A stretch of DNA of 64,000 nucleotides from Oceanobacter sp045430275 (GCA_045430275.1 JAILXU010000013.1:1-64000); one strand, 5' to 3'; shown: positions 45,222 to 53,678, numbered from the stretch's first letter. The notes: a model not told the origin generated them from the letters alone. Made by a program: numbers and translations.

Positions 45222-46685
45222 TCAGAGCTTCACGCAGATATTCTTCAGCTCGGTATAAAACTCCAGCCCGTGAACACCGCCTTCACGGCCAATTCCCGAG
45301 GACTTGGCACCACCAAACGCGGTGCGCAGATCACGCAGGAACCAGGAGTTCACCCACACCAGACCGGCTTCCATTTGCTCGGCCACACGCACGGCCTGAG
45401 CACTGTTTTCCGTCCAGATTGCTGCCGCGAGGCCATAGTCGGTATCGTTGGCCAGTTCGATGACTTCGTCTTCCGAATCAAATGGGCGGATGTGGCAGCA
45501 AGGGCCGAAGATTTCTTCCTTGATCACGCGAGCATCGTCCGGCAGGCCCGTCCAGATAGTGGGTTCAATCCAGGCTCCGGCGTTGAGTTCGTCACTGCCC
45601 ATGTCCGGGACACCACCGCCGATTTCCACCGTTGCACCCTCTTCCACCGCCAGACGGTAATAAGAGGCCACTTTTTCCCGGTGCTCCTGAGAAACCAGCG
45701 GGCCAAAGTTGGCATCGGCATCTTCCGGGCGACCCAGCTTCAGCTTGGCCACTTCTTCTTTCATGCGGGCCAGAAATTGTTCATAAACACCGCGCTGGAC
45801 GTACACCCGTTCGGTGCCCAGACACACCTGACCGCAGTTCACAAAGGCCGAACGCATGGTGCCTTCGACGGCTTTTTCGATATCGCAGTCGTCAAACACG
45901 ATGCCCGGATTCTTGCCACCGCATTCCAGTGAAATATTGCGCAGGCCACAGGCGGCCGCTTTCATGATGATTTCGCCGGTACGGGTTTCGCCGGTAAAGG
46001 TGATGGCGTCCACGTCTTTGTGTTCGGTCAGGAAGGCTCCGGCGGAATCTGGGCCAAAGCCGTGAACCACGTTGAACACGCCGTCCGGGACGCCACATTC
46101 GTTCATGACTTCGCCCAGCAAGGTGGTGGTGGCCGGGGTTTCTTCGGAAGGCTTGACCACCACGGTGTTACCACAGGCCAGCGCCGGGCCGACTTTCCAG
46201 GTCATCAGCAGCAAGGGCAGGTTCCAGGGCGAGATCACCGCAATCACGCCTTTCGGGGTGCGATGGCCCATGTTCACAGCCCCTTTGCCATCCGGGGTAT
46301 CCAGTCGGAACGATTCCGTTGGATGATTTGCCATGGTTTCGGAAAAGGCTTTGAAGTTCGCAGCACCGCGAGGAATATCAATATGGCTGGCAATGTGACG
46401 CGGCTTGCCGGTATCACGGCATTCGGCTTCCAGAAATTCATCAAAGCGTTCGTTGATGCGAGCGGCCACCTTGTTCAGCAAATGCGTTCGCTGCGCCTGG
46501 GTCATTTTTTTCCAGGGGCCTTTAAGAGCTTTTTTGGCCGCCTGAACCGCGCTGTCCACTTCGGCCTGACCGGCTTCGTGAACCATACCAATCAGGCTGT
46601 TATCCACCGGGCAACGATTCTCAAATTGTTTGCCACTGGCGGATGCCACGTATTTACCGTTAATAAAGTGTTTGAATTCTTTCAT
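45222..46685 (-). CDS. dmpC: 2-hydroxymuconic semialdehyde dehydrogenase
   Basis: 487 aa. It oxidises 2-hydroxymuconic semialdehyde to 2-hydroxymuconate with NAD. Aldehyde dehydrogenase motifs are SLECGGKNPGIVF (catalytic Glu) and FVNCGQVCLGTERVYV (catalytic Cys). The frame opens at 46793, but homology and an AGGAAA site at right spacing point to ATG 46685 (MKEFKHFINGKY). First gene of the lower pathway, preceded by an operator-like palindrome. Confidence 0.96.
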   Translation of the reverse strand: MKEFKHFINGKYVASASGKQFENRCPVDNSLIGMVHEAGQAEVDSAVQAAKKALKGPWKKMTQAQRTHLLNKVAARINERFDEFLEAECRDTGKPRHIASHIDIPRGAANFKAFSETMANHPTESFRLDTPDGKGAVNMGHRTPKGVIAVISPWNLPLLLMTWKVGPALACGNTVVVKPSEETPATTTLLGEVMNECGVPDGVFNVVHGFGPDSAGAFLTEHKDVDAITFTGETRTGEIIMKAAACGLRNISLECGGKNPGIVFDDCDIEKAVEGTMRSAFVNCGQVCLGTERVYVQRGVYEQFLARMKEEVAKLKLGRPEDADANFGPLVSQEHREKVASYYRLAVEEGATVEIGGGVPDMGSDELNAGAWIEPTIWTGLPDDARVIKEEIFGPCCHIRPFDSEDEVIELANDTDYGLAAAIWTENSAQAVRVAEQMEAGLVWVNSWFLRDLRTAFGGAKSSGIGREGGVHGLEFYTELKNICVKL

Positions 46686-46836
46686 CGTCATTTCCTGATC
46701 ACTGGCGCAAAAATCCGCTTGCGATTCATTAACCAATCGCCAGATATGCCTGTTTTTATATGCCGAATCTATGCGTATACAATGCGGCACCAAGGTAATC
46801 TGATATTCAACGTATGCCGTTGTTTTTTATTATTTC

Positions 46837-46858
46837 TGATACCAGTATAGGCGTATCA
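46837..46858. promoter_or_regulatory. Candidate LysR operator upstream of dmpC
   Basis: TGATAC-N10-GTATCA, a perfect dyad of the LysR-type T-N11-A form. It lies about 150 bp before dmpC and 50 bp after the LysR gene's stop. Confidence 0.6.
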
Positions 46859-46908
46859 ATCGGCCTGAAAACCGACAAAAATGAGATATACACATCCCGC
46901 ATTCGGGA

Positions 46909-47808
46909 TCATGATGCGACCTTCAAATACGGCTGATCGGCTCGCCTGTCTACGACAAAATCAATGAACGCACGGGTCTTGAGTGGCATATTTTCGCGGT
47001 GTGGATAGACAATATTGACCTGCCGCTCCTGAATCTTCCAGCCACTCAGCAAAGGCACCAACGCCCCGCTTTCAAAGCCCCGGCGGGCGATGTAGGCCGG
47101 TATGCAAGAGGCTCCGATGCCCTGCCTGACAGCATCCACCGCGAACTGGATTTCGTCAGTGCGCAAATAGGGTTTGGGCACCATGGTTTCAGAATCCCCA
47201 TTGGCCGAATGGAAGCGCCAGACCGGCATGCGCTTTAACACCACCAGCGGCAATTCACCCAACTCAGACGGCGTTTTTGGCATGGTATGACTGGCAATAA
47301 ATTCTGGCGAGGCGCATAACACGCTGCCGGAGCGAAATAATGGTCGGGATACCCAGTCGTTTAATGTCACGTCACCGAGCCGAAAAGCAATATCAATGCT
47401 GTTTTTAACCAAATCCACGTTTTCATTGGTTAAAAAAGTTTCTACCGTAATACGCGGGTTTTGCTGCATAAATTCAAACACCCACTGTTTGACGTAATAA
47501 TGCCCCAGGCTGACCGGCGCGGTAATTTTAATATCACCGGATAATGACGACAGCTCGCTATTCACGTCTTCAAGGCGAGACTCCAGATCCGACACCGTGG
47601 ACGAGACACTCTGATAGAAACGCTGGCCGGATTCCGTCAGGCCAAACTTTTTGGCACTGCGATGGATCAGCTTGTAACCCAGATCTTTCTCGAATGCCTG
47701 AATGCGGCGACTGAGTGTCGATGTCGGCACATTCAGGTAATTCGAGGCGGCAACAATGCTGCCCTTTTCCACCACTTTGACGAAAAAATACAGATCCTGA
47801 TAATTCAT
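46909..47808 (-). CDS. LysR-type transcriptional regulator
   Basis: 299 aa. An N-terminal winged helix (DLYFFVKVVEKGSIVAASNYLNVPTSTLSRRIQAFEKDLG) is followed by the periplasmic-binding-like effector domain. GAGGT before ATG 47808 fixes the start; the frame opens at 47841. It lies directly upstream of dmpC on the same strand, unlike the usual divergent layout. It probably controls the dmpC-I unit through the dyad at 46837. The likely effector is a ring-cleavage intermediate, by analogy only. Confidence 0.9.
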   Translation of the reverse strand: MNYQDLYFFVKVVEKGSIVAASNYLNVPTSTLSRRIQAFEKDLGYKLIHRSAKKFGLTESGQRFYQSVSSTVSDLESRLEDVNSELSSLSGDIKITAPVSLGHYYVKQWVFEFMQQNPRITVETFLTNENVDLVKNSIDIAFRLGDVTLNDWVSRPLFRSGSVLCASPEFIASHTMPKTPSELGELPLVVLKRMPVWRFHSANGDSETMVPKPYLRTDEIQFAVDAVRQGIGASCIPAYIARRGFESGALVPLLSGWKIQERQVNIVYPHRENMPLKTRAFIDFVVDRRADQPYLKVAS

Positions 47809-47850
47809 GTCTGACCTCACAGCCCGTTTTCGAGAACACAAGTTCCCATC

Positions 47851-47868
47851 TGTTTATTGTTATTCTGA
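47851..47868 (-). promoter_or_regulatory. CA motif upstream of the LysR gene
   Basis: mRNA reads AGAAUAACAAUAAACA about 45 nt before the LysR start. Further from the start than the other copies, so weaker evidence. Confidence 0.35.
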
Positions 47869-47928
47869 TAGCCGTACCGCCGCGTTTTTCTCTAGGCTAT
47901 TGCGACCTACCCAACTCAGGAGTCGCTG

Positions 47929-48537
47929 ATGCCACCGGTCAACCCACCGTTATCCCGCCCTGCCGCCACCGCTCCCATCCATCACACCGGCTCGCCGGAC
48001 GAAGCCGTGACCGTGGTGGTTTCCCGCCGGGTGATTCCAGGCCGGGAAGCCGAGTTTGAACAGCTCAGCAGCGCCATGACTGAGGCCGCGATTGGCTTTC
48101 CCGGTTATCTGGGAGCAACCATGTTCCGCCCGGTCACCCGCGATGACCCGGAGTACCGGATCATCTTCAAGTTTGCGTCCGCAGAGCATCTCCGGCACTG
48201 GGAGCAGTCCGATGCCCGCACGTCGCGGCTGGAGGACATCGAGCGTTTGCTGTCATCACCCACTCAGCGCGAGGTGACGTATGGCATCGCGCACTGGTTT
48301 GAACTTCCCGAACAACCGGTTAAAACGCCGCCGCCCAAATACAAGATGACGATTGTGAGCTGGATGGCGCTGTATCCCATCGTCACCGCCGTTTTCTGGC
48401 TCTTTGGCGAGCAACTGGCGTTGTTGCCGTTGATGTTGCGCACTTTGCTGGTAACGGCGGTGGTGATGGTGTTGATGTCGTACGTGGCCATGCCGCGCAT
48501 GACACGCTGGTTTCATCGCTGGTTGTTTGGCTCCTGA
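47929..48537 (+). CDS. ABM-domain protein with C-terminal membrane helices
   Basis: 202 aa. Residues about 25-110 form an antibiotic-biosynthesis-monooxygenase (dimeric alpha-beta barrel) domain (EAVTVVVSRRVIPGREAEFEQLSSAM, GYLGATMFRPV). Two hydrophobic helices follow (WMALYPIVTAVFWLFG and LPLMLRTLLVTAVVMVLMSYVAM). This ABM-plus-membrane fusion is a recognised but uncharacterised type. It diverges from the LysR gene and sits between dmpB and lysR on the opposite strand, interrupting the catabolic genes. Confidence 0.85.
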   Translation: MPPVNPPLSRPAATAPIHHTGSPDEAVTVVVSRRVIPGREAEFEQLSSAMTEAAIGFPGYLGATMFRPVTRDDPEYRIIFKFASAEHLRHWEQSDARTSRLEDIERLLSSPTQREVTYGIAHWFELPEQPVKTPPPKYKMTIVSWMALYPIVTAVFWLFGEQLALLPLMLRTLLVTAVVMVLMSYVAMPRMTRWFHRWLFGS

Positions 48538-48561
48538 GCCTGGCTCCCGCTGTATCTTTCT

Positions 48562-48591
48562 GGTGTATTACGCTGCGCTAATACACCCTAC
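48562..48591. repeat. REP-like palindrome, GTATTACGC family
   Basis: Same sequence as 8007-8036 (GGTGTATTACGCTGCGCTAA, then TACACCCTAC). Confidence 0.85.
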
Positions 48592-48611
48592 GGCAGCACT
48601 GCTTTTTCTTC

Positions 48612-48683
48612 TGGCTCCCACGCTCCTGCGTGGTAGCCCCACACCTTCAAACCCGCATTCCCACGCGGGAGCGTGGGAATGAG
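48612..48683. repeat. Two REP-like palindromes, GTTCCCACGC family
   Basis: GGCTCCCACGCTCCTGCGTG (48612-48637) and CATTCCCACGCGGGAGCGTG then GGAATGAGG (48657-48683), in opposite orientations, between the convergent ABM gene and dmpB. Likely also a transcription-ending structure for both. Confidence 0.85.
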
Positions 48684-48700
48684 GCAGAGCAAAAACCCAA

Positions 48701-49624
48701 TCAACTAACAACCGTTAGGAATCGTTCATTCAAGACACGATCATGGTAGAAAATCGCTTTGCCCAGCGTGTCTGCTGTCCAGGTGACAGGCTCATGATCC
48801 GGGTAGTGATAATCGCCACCAGCAAAGACTTCGCTGCGATTGCCGGACGGGTCAAAGAAGTAAATCGTCTGGCCATGAGTCAGGCCGTGACGGGTTGGGC
48901 CGATATCAATCGGTGTGTCGGTCATGGAAATCAGGTCAGCGGCCTTGAGCACATCGTTCCAGGTTTCCAACAGGAAGGACGCGTGGTGCAGCTTGCCCGG
49001 CTCCGGGTGCTCGATAAAGGCGACGTCGTGTGCCTTGATACTGGTGGTCATAAAGGCCGCCAAACGCACATCGCCGTCCATCACTTGCTCGGCCAGATCA
49101 AAGCCCAGCACGTCGCGGAACAGATCCATGGTGCCGTTGATGTTCGGCCCGTACAGCAGGCAGTGGTCAAAACGGGTGGCGCGCATGCCGCCCAGTTCAC
49201 GCGGCCAGGCTTCCGGGTTCACGTTGCCACCCACGCCCCATTTGCCGGTCTGTTCCTTGGTGGCGTAGATCTCGAACAGGTGTCCAGTCGGGGAATCAAA
49301 ACGCACCCGGCGGCCACAGCCGTTCAGTTCATCAGCCGGAATGTCTTCCACGGTCTGACCGTAGTCGACCAGCTTCTGACGCAGGGTATCGAGCACATCT
49401 TCCGAGGTGCATTTGTAGCCAACAAAATCCATACCGGCGGTATCGGTTTCGCGCAGCACCACCGAGAACTTGTCGACTTCCGTCCAGCCTTTGAGGTAGA
49501 CACGGCCCTCGTCGTCACGGTCAACTTCAATCAGCCCCAGCAGATCACGGTAGTGAGCCAGTGCTTCTTCCATATCCAGTACGCGTAGCTGGATGTGTCC
49601 GGGTCGCATTACACCGTATTTCAT
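48701..49624 (-). CDS. dmpB: Catechol 2,3-dioxygenase
   Basis: 307 aa extradiol dioxygenase that opens catechol to 2-hydroxymuconic semialdehyde. Iron ligands are His154, His214 and Glu265 (FDHCLLYG, LHHASFLLE, RSEVFAGG), matching XylE/DmpB numbering within one residue. Both vicinal-oxygen-chelate halves are complete. The leader has AACAAUGAUAACUACAAACA and AGGAAA. It is the second gene of the xylT-dmpB unit driven by the sigma-54 promoter at 50156. Confidence 0.98.
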   Translation of the reverse strand: MKYGVMRPGHIQLRVLDMEEALAHYRDLLGLIEVDRDDEGRVYLKGWTEVDKFSVVLRETDTAGMDFVGYKCTSEDVLDTLRQKLVDYGQTVEDIPADELNGCGRRVRFDSPTGHLFEIYATKEQTGKWGVGGNVNPEAWPRELGGMRATRFDHCLLYGPNINGTMDLFRDVLGFDLAEQVMDGDVRLAAFMTTSIKAHDVAFIEHPEPGKLHHASFLLETWNDVLKAADLISMTDTPIDIGPTRHGLTHGQTIYFFDPSGNRSEVFAGGDYHYPDHEPVTWTADTLGKAIFYHDRVLNERFLTVVS

Positions 49625-49706
49625 AGTGTTTTCCTGTTTGTAGTTATCATTGTTAGAAGGTTATGAAGCGGGTATCGCCCAATGCCAGACCGGGCCACCG
49701 GCCCCG

Positions 49707-50093
49707 TTACTCAGGCGGTGAACTCACCGTCGGTTGAACCACGGGATGCAACTCGGGTGGTTCGGGTAATAGCCGAAGATCACTGCGGGCAAAGATGCGG
49801 CACGCCAACACCAGCCCTTGTTCCTGATCACCGGGATGGATATGCGCTTTGCTCATGCGTTTGGCGAAGAACTCGCCTTCCAGCACTCGCACCCGGCAGC
49901 GCCCACAACCACCACCACGACAACCGACTTCGATAGCCGCCTGCCCCGTGGCTTCCATCGCCACCAGCAGGCTCTTGTCTTCTGCCGCCATAAAGCGGAT
50001 GTCCGTCGCGTCGATCCATACCTGATGCTTCTGGGGCGGAGGGTTAATACGTGCTGTCTGGCTATTATTGTTATTCATGCCTGGTGTGCTCAT
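49707..50093 (-). CDS. dmpQ: Chloroplast-type 2Fe-2S ferredoxin (DmpQ/XylT)
   Basis: About 128 aa. XylT/DmpQ ferredoxins re-reduce the iron of inactivated catechol 2,3-dioxygenase. The Cys motif CRGGGCGRC plus a later Cys (LVLACRIF) bind the cluster. The frame is open far upstream, but coding should begin at ATG 50093 or, more likely, ATG 50078 (MNNNNS). The asparagine codons AAU AAC AAU AAU are themselves an AAn run, so the candidate Hfq/Crc site lies at the very start of the coding region. It is placed before dmpB, as in dmp and xyl operons. Confidence 0.9.
   Translation of the reverse strand: MSTPGMNNNNSQTARINPPPQKHQVWIDATDIRFMAAEDKSLLVAMEATGQAAIEVGCRGGGCGRCRVRVLEGEFFAKRMSKAHIHPGDQEQGLVLACRIFARSDLRLLPEPPELHPVVQPTVSSPPE
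50062..50076 (-). promoter_or_regulatory. CA motif within the first codons of dmpQ
   Basis: mRNA reads GAAUAACAAUAAUAG right after AUG 50078 (or 15 nt after AUG 50093). Confidence 0.45.
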
Positions 50094-50155
50094 GGTGATT
50101 CGGCAAAGCAATCGAACGTGAGTTAGATAACGTTGATTGCATCTCCCAGCTATGG

Positions 50156-50171
50156 AGCAATGCACATGCCA
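50156..50171 (-). promoter_or_regulatory. Sigma-54 (-24/-12) promoter of dmpQ-dmpB
   Basis: TGGCAT-GTGCA-TTGCT on the minus strand with correct GG/GC spacing, about 65-80 bp before the ferredoxin start. Confidence 0.87.
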
Positions 50172-50210
50172 GCACCCGAATCTGCACACAGAAAAAAACA
50201 ACTGAAAACA

Positions 50211-50223
50211 CAACCTGTTGATA
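50211..50223 (-). promoter_or_regulatory. IHF consensus site of the dmpQ-dmpB promoter
   Basis: TATCAACAGGTTG fits WATCAANNNNTTR exactly, 40 bp upstream of the -24 element. This is the same distance as at the dmpK promoter. Confidence 0.6.
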
Positions 50224-50341
50224 ATTAAGGATTTTTTAACATCCCAAAAGCAGGACTCACAAACCAAAGCCCAAATATGGGATCTTTAAATCCCACTCAA
50301 CAGTTACCAAAAAATCAACGGCCCAGATTCAATTGACGATA

Positions 50342-50356
50342 TGATGAAATTCATCA
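50342..50356. promoter_or_regulatory. Inverted repeat, candidate activator (UAS) site
   Basis: TGATGAA-A-TTCATCA, a perfect dyad about 170 bp upstream of the dmpQ -24 element and 53 bp before the second activator gene. TTCATCA half-sites also occur near 29530 by the other promoter. The remainder of 50224-50341 holds no gene. Confidence 0.45.
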
Positions 50357-50383
50357 AGCCTGTCGGAACGGCAGGCAGACATA

Positions 50384-50398
50384 ACAAAAACAACAAGA
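50384..50398 (+). promoter_or_regulatory. CA motif in the leader of the second DmpR-like gene
   Basis: AACAAAAACAACAAG, 11-25 nt before AUG 50409, with a GCCTGTCG/CGGCAGGC hairpin just upstream (50358-50377). Confidence 0.5.
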
Positions 50399-50408
50399 AG
50401 CCACCGCC

Positions 50409-52133
50409 ATGACGTTGATGAACGCAGCGCTCAAAAACCGAACCCCAATGGCCATTCCCAGTTGCGATGACCTCGTTCGGGAGATTCGTTTCGACCCTGA
50501 AAACGGGCAAATCTGGATGCACGAAGCACGCATGCTTCTGGTTCACGCCAGCGTTTTTGGCCAACTGCGCAAGGAGCTGATCGAATCACTGGGATGGGAA
50601 CGCGCCAAAGGCGTACTGATGCGTTTTGGCTACGCCGCCGGGCGACAAGACGCCGAAATGGCCAAGCGCCTGCGACCGGAACTCGACACCCACGATTCCT
50701 TTGTGGTCGGGCCGCAACTGCACAAACTCGAAGGCATGGTCAACGTCACGCCCATCAAGCTGGAATTCAATCTCGACGATGGCAGCTACTACGGCGAATT
50801 TGACTGGCACCATTCCTGGGAAGCCGAACGTCACCTTGCCGAACACGGCCCCAGCGAAGACCCGGTGTGCTGGACACTGCTGGGATACGCCAGCGGCTAC
50901 ACCAGCTACTACATGGGCCGCCAGATTCTGTTCAAGGAAACCCGCTGCTGCGCCAGTGGCCACAGCCACTGCACCAACATTGGCCGCCCGGCCAGTGAGT
51001 GGGAAGACCGCGAGGAACTGGAGCGCTACCTCAAGCCCGACCCGGTGATTAACGAGCTGGAATTACTGCGCGGTCAGTACGACCAACTCAAAAGCTGTCT
51101 GGAAACCCGGCGCGCCGAAGCCCATTCTCCATTCTCCAGCGTTGGCCAGTCCAAAGCCTTTAAAGACGCCTGCAACATGATTGCCAAGGCGGCCAGCAGC
51201 AAGGTCACGATTTTACTGTTGGGGGAAACCGGCGTCGGCAAGGAAGTGCAGGCCCGCAATATTCACCACGCCAGCGACCGCGCCGAACAGCCTTTTGTGG
51301 CGGTCAACTGCGCCTGCATTCCCCCTGACCTGATTGAAGCCGAGCTGTTCGGGGTCGAAAAAGGCGCGTTTACCGGCGCGCATGCCGCACGGGAAGGCAA
51401 GTTTGAACGTGCCCACAACGGCACTCTGTTTCTGGATGAAGTGATCGAACTGACACCGCGCGCCCAGGCCACGCTCTTACGGGTGTTACAGGAAGGCGAA
51501 CTGGAGCGGGTTGGCGACACCCGCACCCGCAAGATTGATGTGCGTGTGGTCGCGGCCACCAATGAAGACCTCGAACAGGCGGTCAAAGAAGGGCGCTTCC
51601 GGGCGGATCTGTTCTTCCGCCTCAGTGTCTTTCCGGTACGCATTCCGCCGCTGCGCGAACGGGCGGAAGATATTCCGCTGCTGGTCGAGCACTTCCTCAC
51701 CAAGTATCAGAAGGAATACAAGAAACGGACACTGGGCCTGACCGACAAGGCCATGTCGATGCTGACGGCCTACACCTGGCCGGGCAATGTCCGCGAGCTG
51801 GAAAACATGATTGAGCGCGGCGTGATTCTGACGGAAAATAACCGCGCGATTGAAATCGAAAGCTTCTTCCCTTCCCTGACCGAACCGACTCACCCGCTGA
51901 ATATCATCAACCACAAGGGCGAGATTGAGCCGGAAATCCCCGACCTGAAACTCAACGACGAACAACTCGCCGCCCGGATTATCGAAAACGGCGTGCCGCT
52001 CGACCAACTGGAAAAACTGCTGCTGGAAAAGGCACTGCGACAAGCCAACCACGTGGTGTCCGGGGCCGCCCGCCTGCTGGGCATCACACGCCCGGCGATG
52101 GCGTATCGGATGAAGAAAATCGGCCTTGGGTAA
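50409..52133 (+). CDS. DmpR/XylR-class sigma-54 activator 2
   Basis: 574 aa paralogue of the activator at 29708, similar along its whole length. XylR_N sensor, V4R with Cys motif (CCASGHSHC), AAA+ domain with GETGVGKE and GAFTGA, and a Fis-type helix-turn-helix (ARLLGITRPAMAYRMKK). The sensor halves differ enough (for example in the region around residues 60-90) to allow a different ligand range. It diverges from dmpQ-dmpB and should activate that promoter. Both copies may cross-act because the two promoters are so alike. Confidence 0.93.
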   Translation: MTLMNAALKNRTPMAIPSCDDLVREIRFDPENGQIWMHEARMLLVHASVFGQLRKELIESLGWERAKGVLMRFGYAAGRQDAEMAKRLRPELDTHDSFVVGPQLHKLEGMVNVTPIKLEFNLDDGSYYGEFDWHHSWEAERHLAEHGPSEDPVCWTLLGYASGYTSYYMGRQILFKETRCCASGHSHCTNIGRPASEWEDREELERYLKPDPVINELELLRGQYDQLKSCLETRRAEAHSPFSSVGQSKAFKDACNMIAKAASSKVTILLLGETGVGKEVQARNIHHASDRAEQPFVAVNCACIPPDLIEAELFGVEKGAFTGAHAAREGKFERAHNGTLFLDEVIELTPRAQATLLRVLQEGELERVGDTRTRKIDVRVVAATNEDLEQAVKEGRFRADLFFRLSVFPVRIPPLRERAEDIPLLVEHFLTKYQKEYKKRTLGLTDKAMSMLTAYTWPGNVRELENMIERGVILTENNRAIEIESFFPSLTEPTHPLNIINHKGEIEPEIPDLKLNDEQLAARIIENGVPLDQLEKLLLEKALRQANHVVSGAARLLGITRPAMAYRMKKIGLG

Positions 52134-52140
52134 GGCCGTT

Positions 52141-52256
52141 GCGTTCCCACGCAGGAGCGTGGGAACGAGAGTAAATCTGACACCGCTTTATCTGGCTCCC
52201 ACGCTCCCGCGTACTATCTCGTTTCTATCTGGCTCCCACGCTCCCGCGTGGTAGCC
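52141..52256. repeat. Cluster of three REP-like palindromes
   Basis: GCGTTCCCACGCAGGAGCGT then GGGAACGAG (52141-52169), a partial CTCCCACGCTCCCGCGTA copy (52193-52216) and GGCTCCCACGCTCCCGCGTG then GTAGCC (52230-52256). They fill the gap between activator 2 and hsdS and may end transcription of both. Confidence 0.88.
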
Positions 52257-52271
52257 GTGCACTTCCCTGAT

Positions 52272-53678
52272 TTAATCCGACACAACTTTCTTTTTGCGCC
52301 GTGTGGTGGCCCGCTTCTTCGGCTTCTGCGCCGCTCGCTCTTCTTTGATTCGCGCCAGCAAGGCTTCCGCACTGTTTTCGCCGCTGATTAGCTCCGGGTT
52401 GGCGGCGCGCCAGTCGGCGGTTAGCTCGCCACGGAAAGCCTTGGCCAGAATCGACTGGGTCAGGTTATTGACCTTCTCTAGCGCGGCTTTGGCTTGCTGC
52501 TCTACCGCATCGGCGTGGGCAAAGAGTTCCTCGACACGGCGGACGATTTCTTGTTGTTCGGGGAGGGGTGGGATATCTGTCACAAGCGCTCGCATTTTCT
52601 TTATGCCGAATGCTGCTTGAGAGGTTGAGTTTGCTTGCTTCGCTACTTCAGCCATTGTTCCTGGGGCAGATAAAAACATCATTAAATACTTCGGTATCAC
52701 TTTTGACTTTATTGGCTGAATCAAAATGACATTGGCAGAAAGAGTGTAGTCGATACCAATTGGCAGAACCGTTACCTTCCCTAAAGTACCGATTTTTCCG
52801 AATACAAAATCCCCATTCTGAAGCTGATATCTGGAGTTATGTTCTTCGAGTACTGATCGATCTACTTTTCGAGCATTAGCAAAATCAATTTCACCATTTT
52901 CTAGCAAATCGCCAATTCCAATATAAGGAACACCTCCCTCAACTACCTTTGGAGTTCGATGACTTGGGTGTGGATCTTTAATATCCGAAACAGCTTCGAG
53001 TTTAACGGTTTCCCATTGTTGCGTTGTAGCTTCCTCCCTCCACTCCTCCGTCAACCTCCCACTCACCGCCGCTGCCAGCACCGACTGGCGGAAGCGTTTG
53101 ATCGTTTCAGGCACACGTTCAAGGCGGGTTTTGGTGGTTTCGACCTGAGCCAGCAGAGCATCGAGTTTATCGGCGATAACCTGCTGCTCGGCGAGTGGAG
53201 GGAGTGGAATTTTAAATGATGATATTTTATCTTTAGTTAATGCTTGCCTTGTTGCACCAGATTCAGTTTCTTTAATGATATTTTGTAATGCAGGCGTTCG
53301 TAAGAAGTACCAAATATAACGTGATTTTACACCGGTGAAAGCTCTAACAATGGCAACATGCTGATTAACTCTTGCTCCAATATATTTTTCAGGGACTATA
53401 TTCACACGTCCAATTGAAGCACCGGTGATATTTAGTAATACGTCGCCCCTAAAAACCTCCACGCCGTTTAACTTTGATGCAGCTTCATCATTAATAAATG
53501 CCAGACCATCCTCTTTGAATAAATCAAAGTGAATGTTCATGGATCGTATTAAAGGCACCCCAACAGGGACATAAGCATTTTGCCCACCTTTGGGTGTCGA
53601 GCCTGAGCCAATTTTAGAGCAAAGTGCTCCTAGCTCTTCCAAATCCCACCCTTCCGGCAGTTCCTTTTCCATTGTCAT
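52272..53678 (-). CDS. hsdS: Type I restriction-modification specificity subunit
   Basis: 468 aa. Two target-recognition domains are each followed by a helical spacer. TRD1 covers about 1-160, the central conserved region is LAEQQVIADKLDALLAQVETTKTRLERVP. TRD2 covers about 205-385, and the repeat PLPEQQEIVRRVEELFAHADAVEQQAKAALEKV closes it. The Lys/Arg-rich tail (KPKKRATTRRKKK) is unusual. It defines the bipartite DNA site for HsdM and HsdR. GGAGG lies before ATG 53678. The target sequence cannot be read from the protein. Confidence 0.95.
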   Translation of the reverse strand: MTMEKELPEGWDLEELGALCSKIGSGSTPKGGQNAYVPVGVPLIRSMNIHFDLFKEDGLAFINDEAASKLNGVEVFRGDVLLNITGASIGRVNIVPEKYIGARVNQHVAIVRAFTGVKSRYIWYFLRTPALQNIIKETESGATRQALTKDKISSFKIPLPPLAEQQVIADKLDALLAQVETTKTRLERVPETIKRFRQSVLAAAVSGRLTEEWREEATTQQWETVKLEAVSDIKDPHPSHRTPKVVEGGVPYIGIGDLLENGEIDFANARKVDRSVLEEHNSRYQLQNGDFVFGKIGTLGKVTVLPIGIDYTLSANVILIQPIKSKVIPKYLMMFLSAPGTMAEVAKQANSTSQAAFGIKKMRALVTDIPPLPEQQEIVRRVEELFAHADAVEQQAKAALEKVNNLTQSILAKAFRGELTADWRAANPELISGENSAEALLARIKEERAAQKPKKRATTRRKKKVVSD

